The translations under genes were made by a program, and so were the position numbers. Below, in pieces: positions 63,238 through 64,000 of a DNA stretch of 64,000 nt. Each line of letters starts with the position of its first letter. Position 1 is the first letter of the stretch. Source of the DNA: Favolaschia claudopus (Eukaryota > Basidiomycota > Agaricomycetes > Agaricales > Mycenaceae); the NCBI GenBank assembly GCA_037176885.1, contig JAWWNJ010000003.1, positions 930,001 to 994,000 of the forward strand. Direction: 5' to 3'. Below the pieces are notes generated by a model. The model was given only the letters and a program-made list of their open reading frames with translations, ran no database searches and was not told the origin of the DNA.

Positions 63238-63970
63238 AAATCGGTCATTTCGAGGGCTTTGTTTCGCCGGAAATAGCCTCAGATTGCCGAGGGTTTTACT
63301 GGCCGTGGCCGTCGGCTTTAATCGGTCTGGCGACCGATGGTGTTGCCGCCCTCGAAAGAGGAATGACGAAAAGGGTGTGAGTGAGACTCGGGAAAAGCTC
63401 GGAAAAAGCCCTACAGTGGGACTCGGAAGCTCGGATGAAGACATTTGAGCTTCAACAGTGGAACTCGGCATTCCGGCACATCAATACACTTGATTTGAAT
63501 CAATAACACTAAATTAGCATGAAAATACCGCCCCGACGCTTTAAAATATTCCTGGCCCCACGCAGTGGGCCTCCGCGGCGAGCGGTAGCACCACGCAGTG
63601 GGCCCAGCGGCGAGCGACAGCACCACGCAGTGGGCCTAGCGGCGAGCGTCAAGGGGGGTCTGCGGGGGTCTCCCCCGCGCTACATGAATGAAATTCTCAG
63701 TATAAACAGCAAAATAACACGGAACTACTGAGTTGAATTACTTAGAAATGCCGTCAGGCTAAAGGAGGGGGGTCTGGGGGGAACATCGCCCAGTATCTTT
63801 TTTTAGCCCTGAAACAACTCGGAAACACTTAGAAAAATGATTGCGGCTCAAAATGCCGAGCTTTGATGCTTGATCAAATATTGATCGCCACTTGATCGCA
63901 GCTGATGCGAAAGACATCAACAGTGGGACTCGCTTAAATAGCCGAGTCCCACTCTCGAAATGACCGATTT
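63238..63970. mobile_element. 733-bp TIR element with internal tandem repeats
   Basis: AAATCGGTCATTTCGAG (63238-63254) and CTCGAAATGACCGATTT (63954-63970) are perfect inverted repeats. Inside the right end GTGGGACTCG...CGAGTCCCAC forms a hairpin, and GTGGGACTCGG occurs again near 63415. 63557-63650 holds three tandem copies of a 32-33-base unit, CCACGCAGTGGGCC...CGGCGAGCG. No transposase; no target duplication evident. Confidence 0.8.
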
Positions 63971-64000
63971 CAGCGTTTAACGCGGCAACCCCGCCATTTC

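Noticed and set aside
63557..63650. Short regular repeats as a CRISPR array
   Set aside because: The units are contiguous with no unique spacers, and the genome is eukaryotic.

Overview
The window reads as a transposon-dense piece of a basidiomycete (mushroom-type, Agaricomycetes) nuclear genome. The evidence is eukaryotic: candidate spliceosomal introns of about 45-70 bases with fungal donor, branch and acceptor sites; a KDZ (Kyakuja-Dileera-Zisupton) DNA transposon of the type common in mushrooms; a DIRS-type tyrosine-recombinase retrotransposon; fungal non-LTR elements; Copia and Gypsy LTR elements; and many small terminal-inverted-repeat elements. No bacterial operons, rRNA genes or CRISPR arrays are visible. 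All identifications come from reading motifs; no database search was possible.

Layout. 1-5320 is a huge inverted duplication whose left arm was later hit by a non-LTR element (LINE-A) and two small elements. 5321-10840 holds mostly MITEs, GC-rich repeats, a LINE 3' fragment and a tRNA-like remnant. 10841-12234 has two candidate spliced genes. 12287-17272 is a DIRS element (gag, RT/RNase H, tyrosine recombinase) with split direct repeats. 17753-23814 is a 5'-truncated Copia split by two DNA-element insertions, followed head-on by the end of a second Copia. 24100-27400 is degenerate repeat DNA ending in LINE-C. 27996-29701 is a complete gag-only LTR element with a 5-bp target duplication. 30500-32207 has a Tc1/mariner transposase remnant, a TA-flanked MITE and a foldback. 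32306-35239 is a 5'-truncated LINE with a 16-bp target duplication. 35284-36925 is a nested pair of TIR elements enclosing a spliced gene fragment. 37900-39440 is a protein-kinase-like gene broken by a PIF/Harbinger-type MITE.

43541-51451 is another LINE (RNase H plus zinc finger) split by a 5.7-kb KDZ transposon. That transposon is itself split by a hAT-type MITE and carries a second, multi-exon gene on the opposite strand. A further MITE sits in the same LINE. 51452-55122 is Gypsy-A (candidate LTR, gag, protease). 55200-60438 is Gypsy-B on the other strand (gag, protease, start of RT, candidate LTR); its LTR abuts a broken FAD-dependent monooxygenase gene (60560-61418). The right end has a small four-exon candidate gene (62124-62587) and one more TIR element (63238-63970).

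No working pathway is encoded here. The value is the stratigraphy: at least a dozen insertions can be ordered because the interrupted reading frame or the target duplication is still visible. Genes most likely to be, or to have been, expressed host genes are at 10841-11412, 11624-12234, 36051-36400, 37900-39440, 60560-61418 and 62124-62587.
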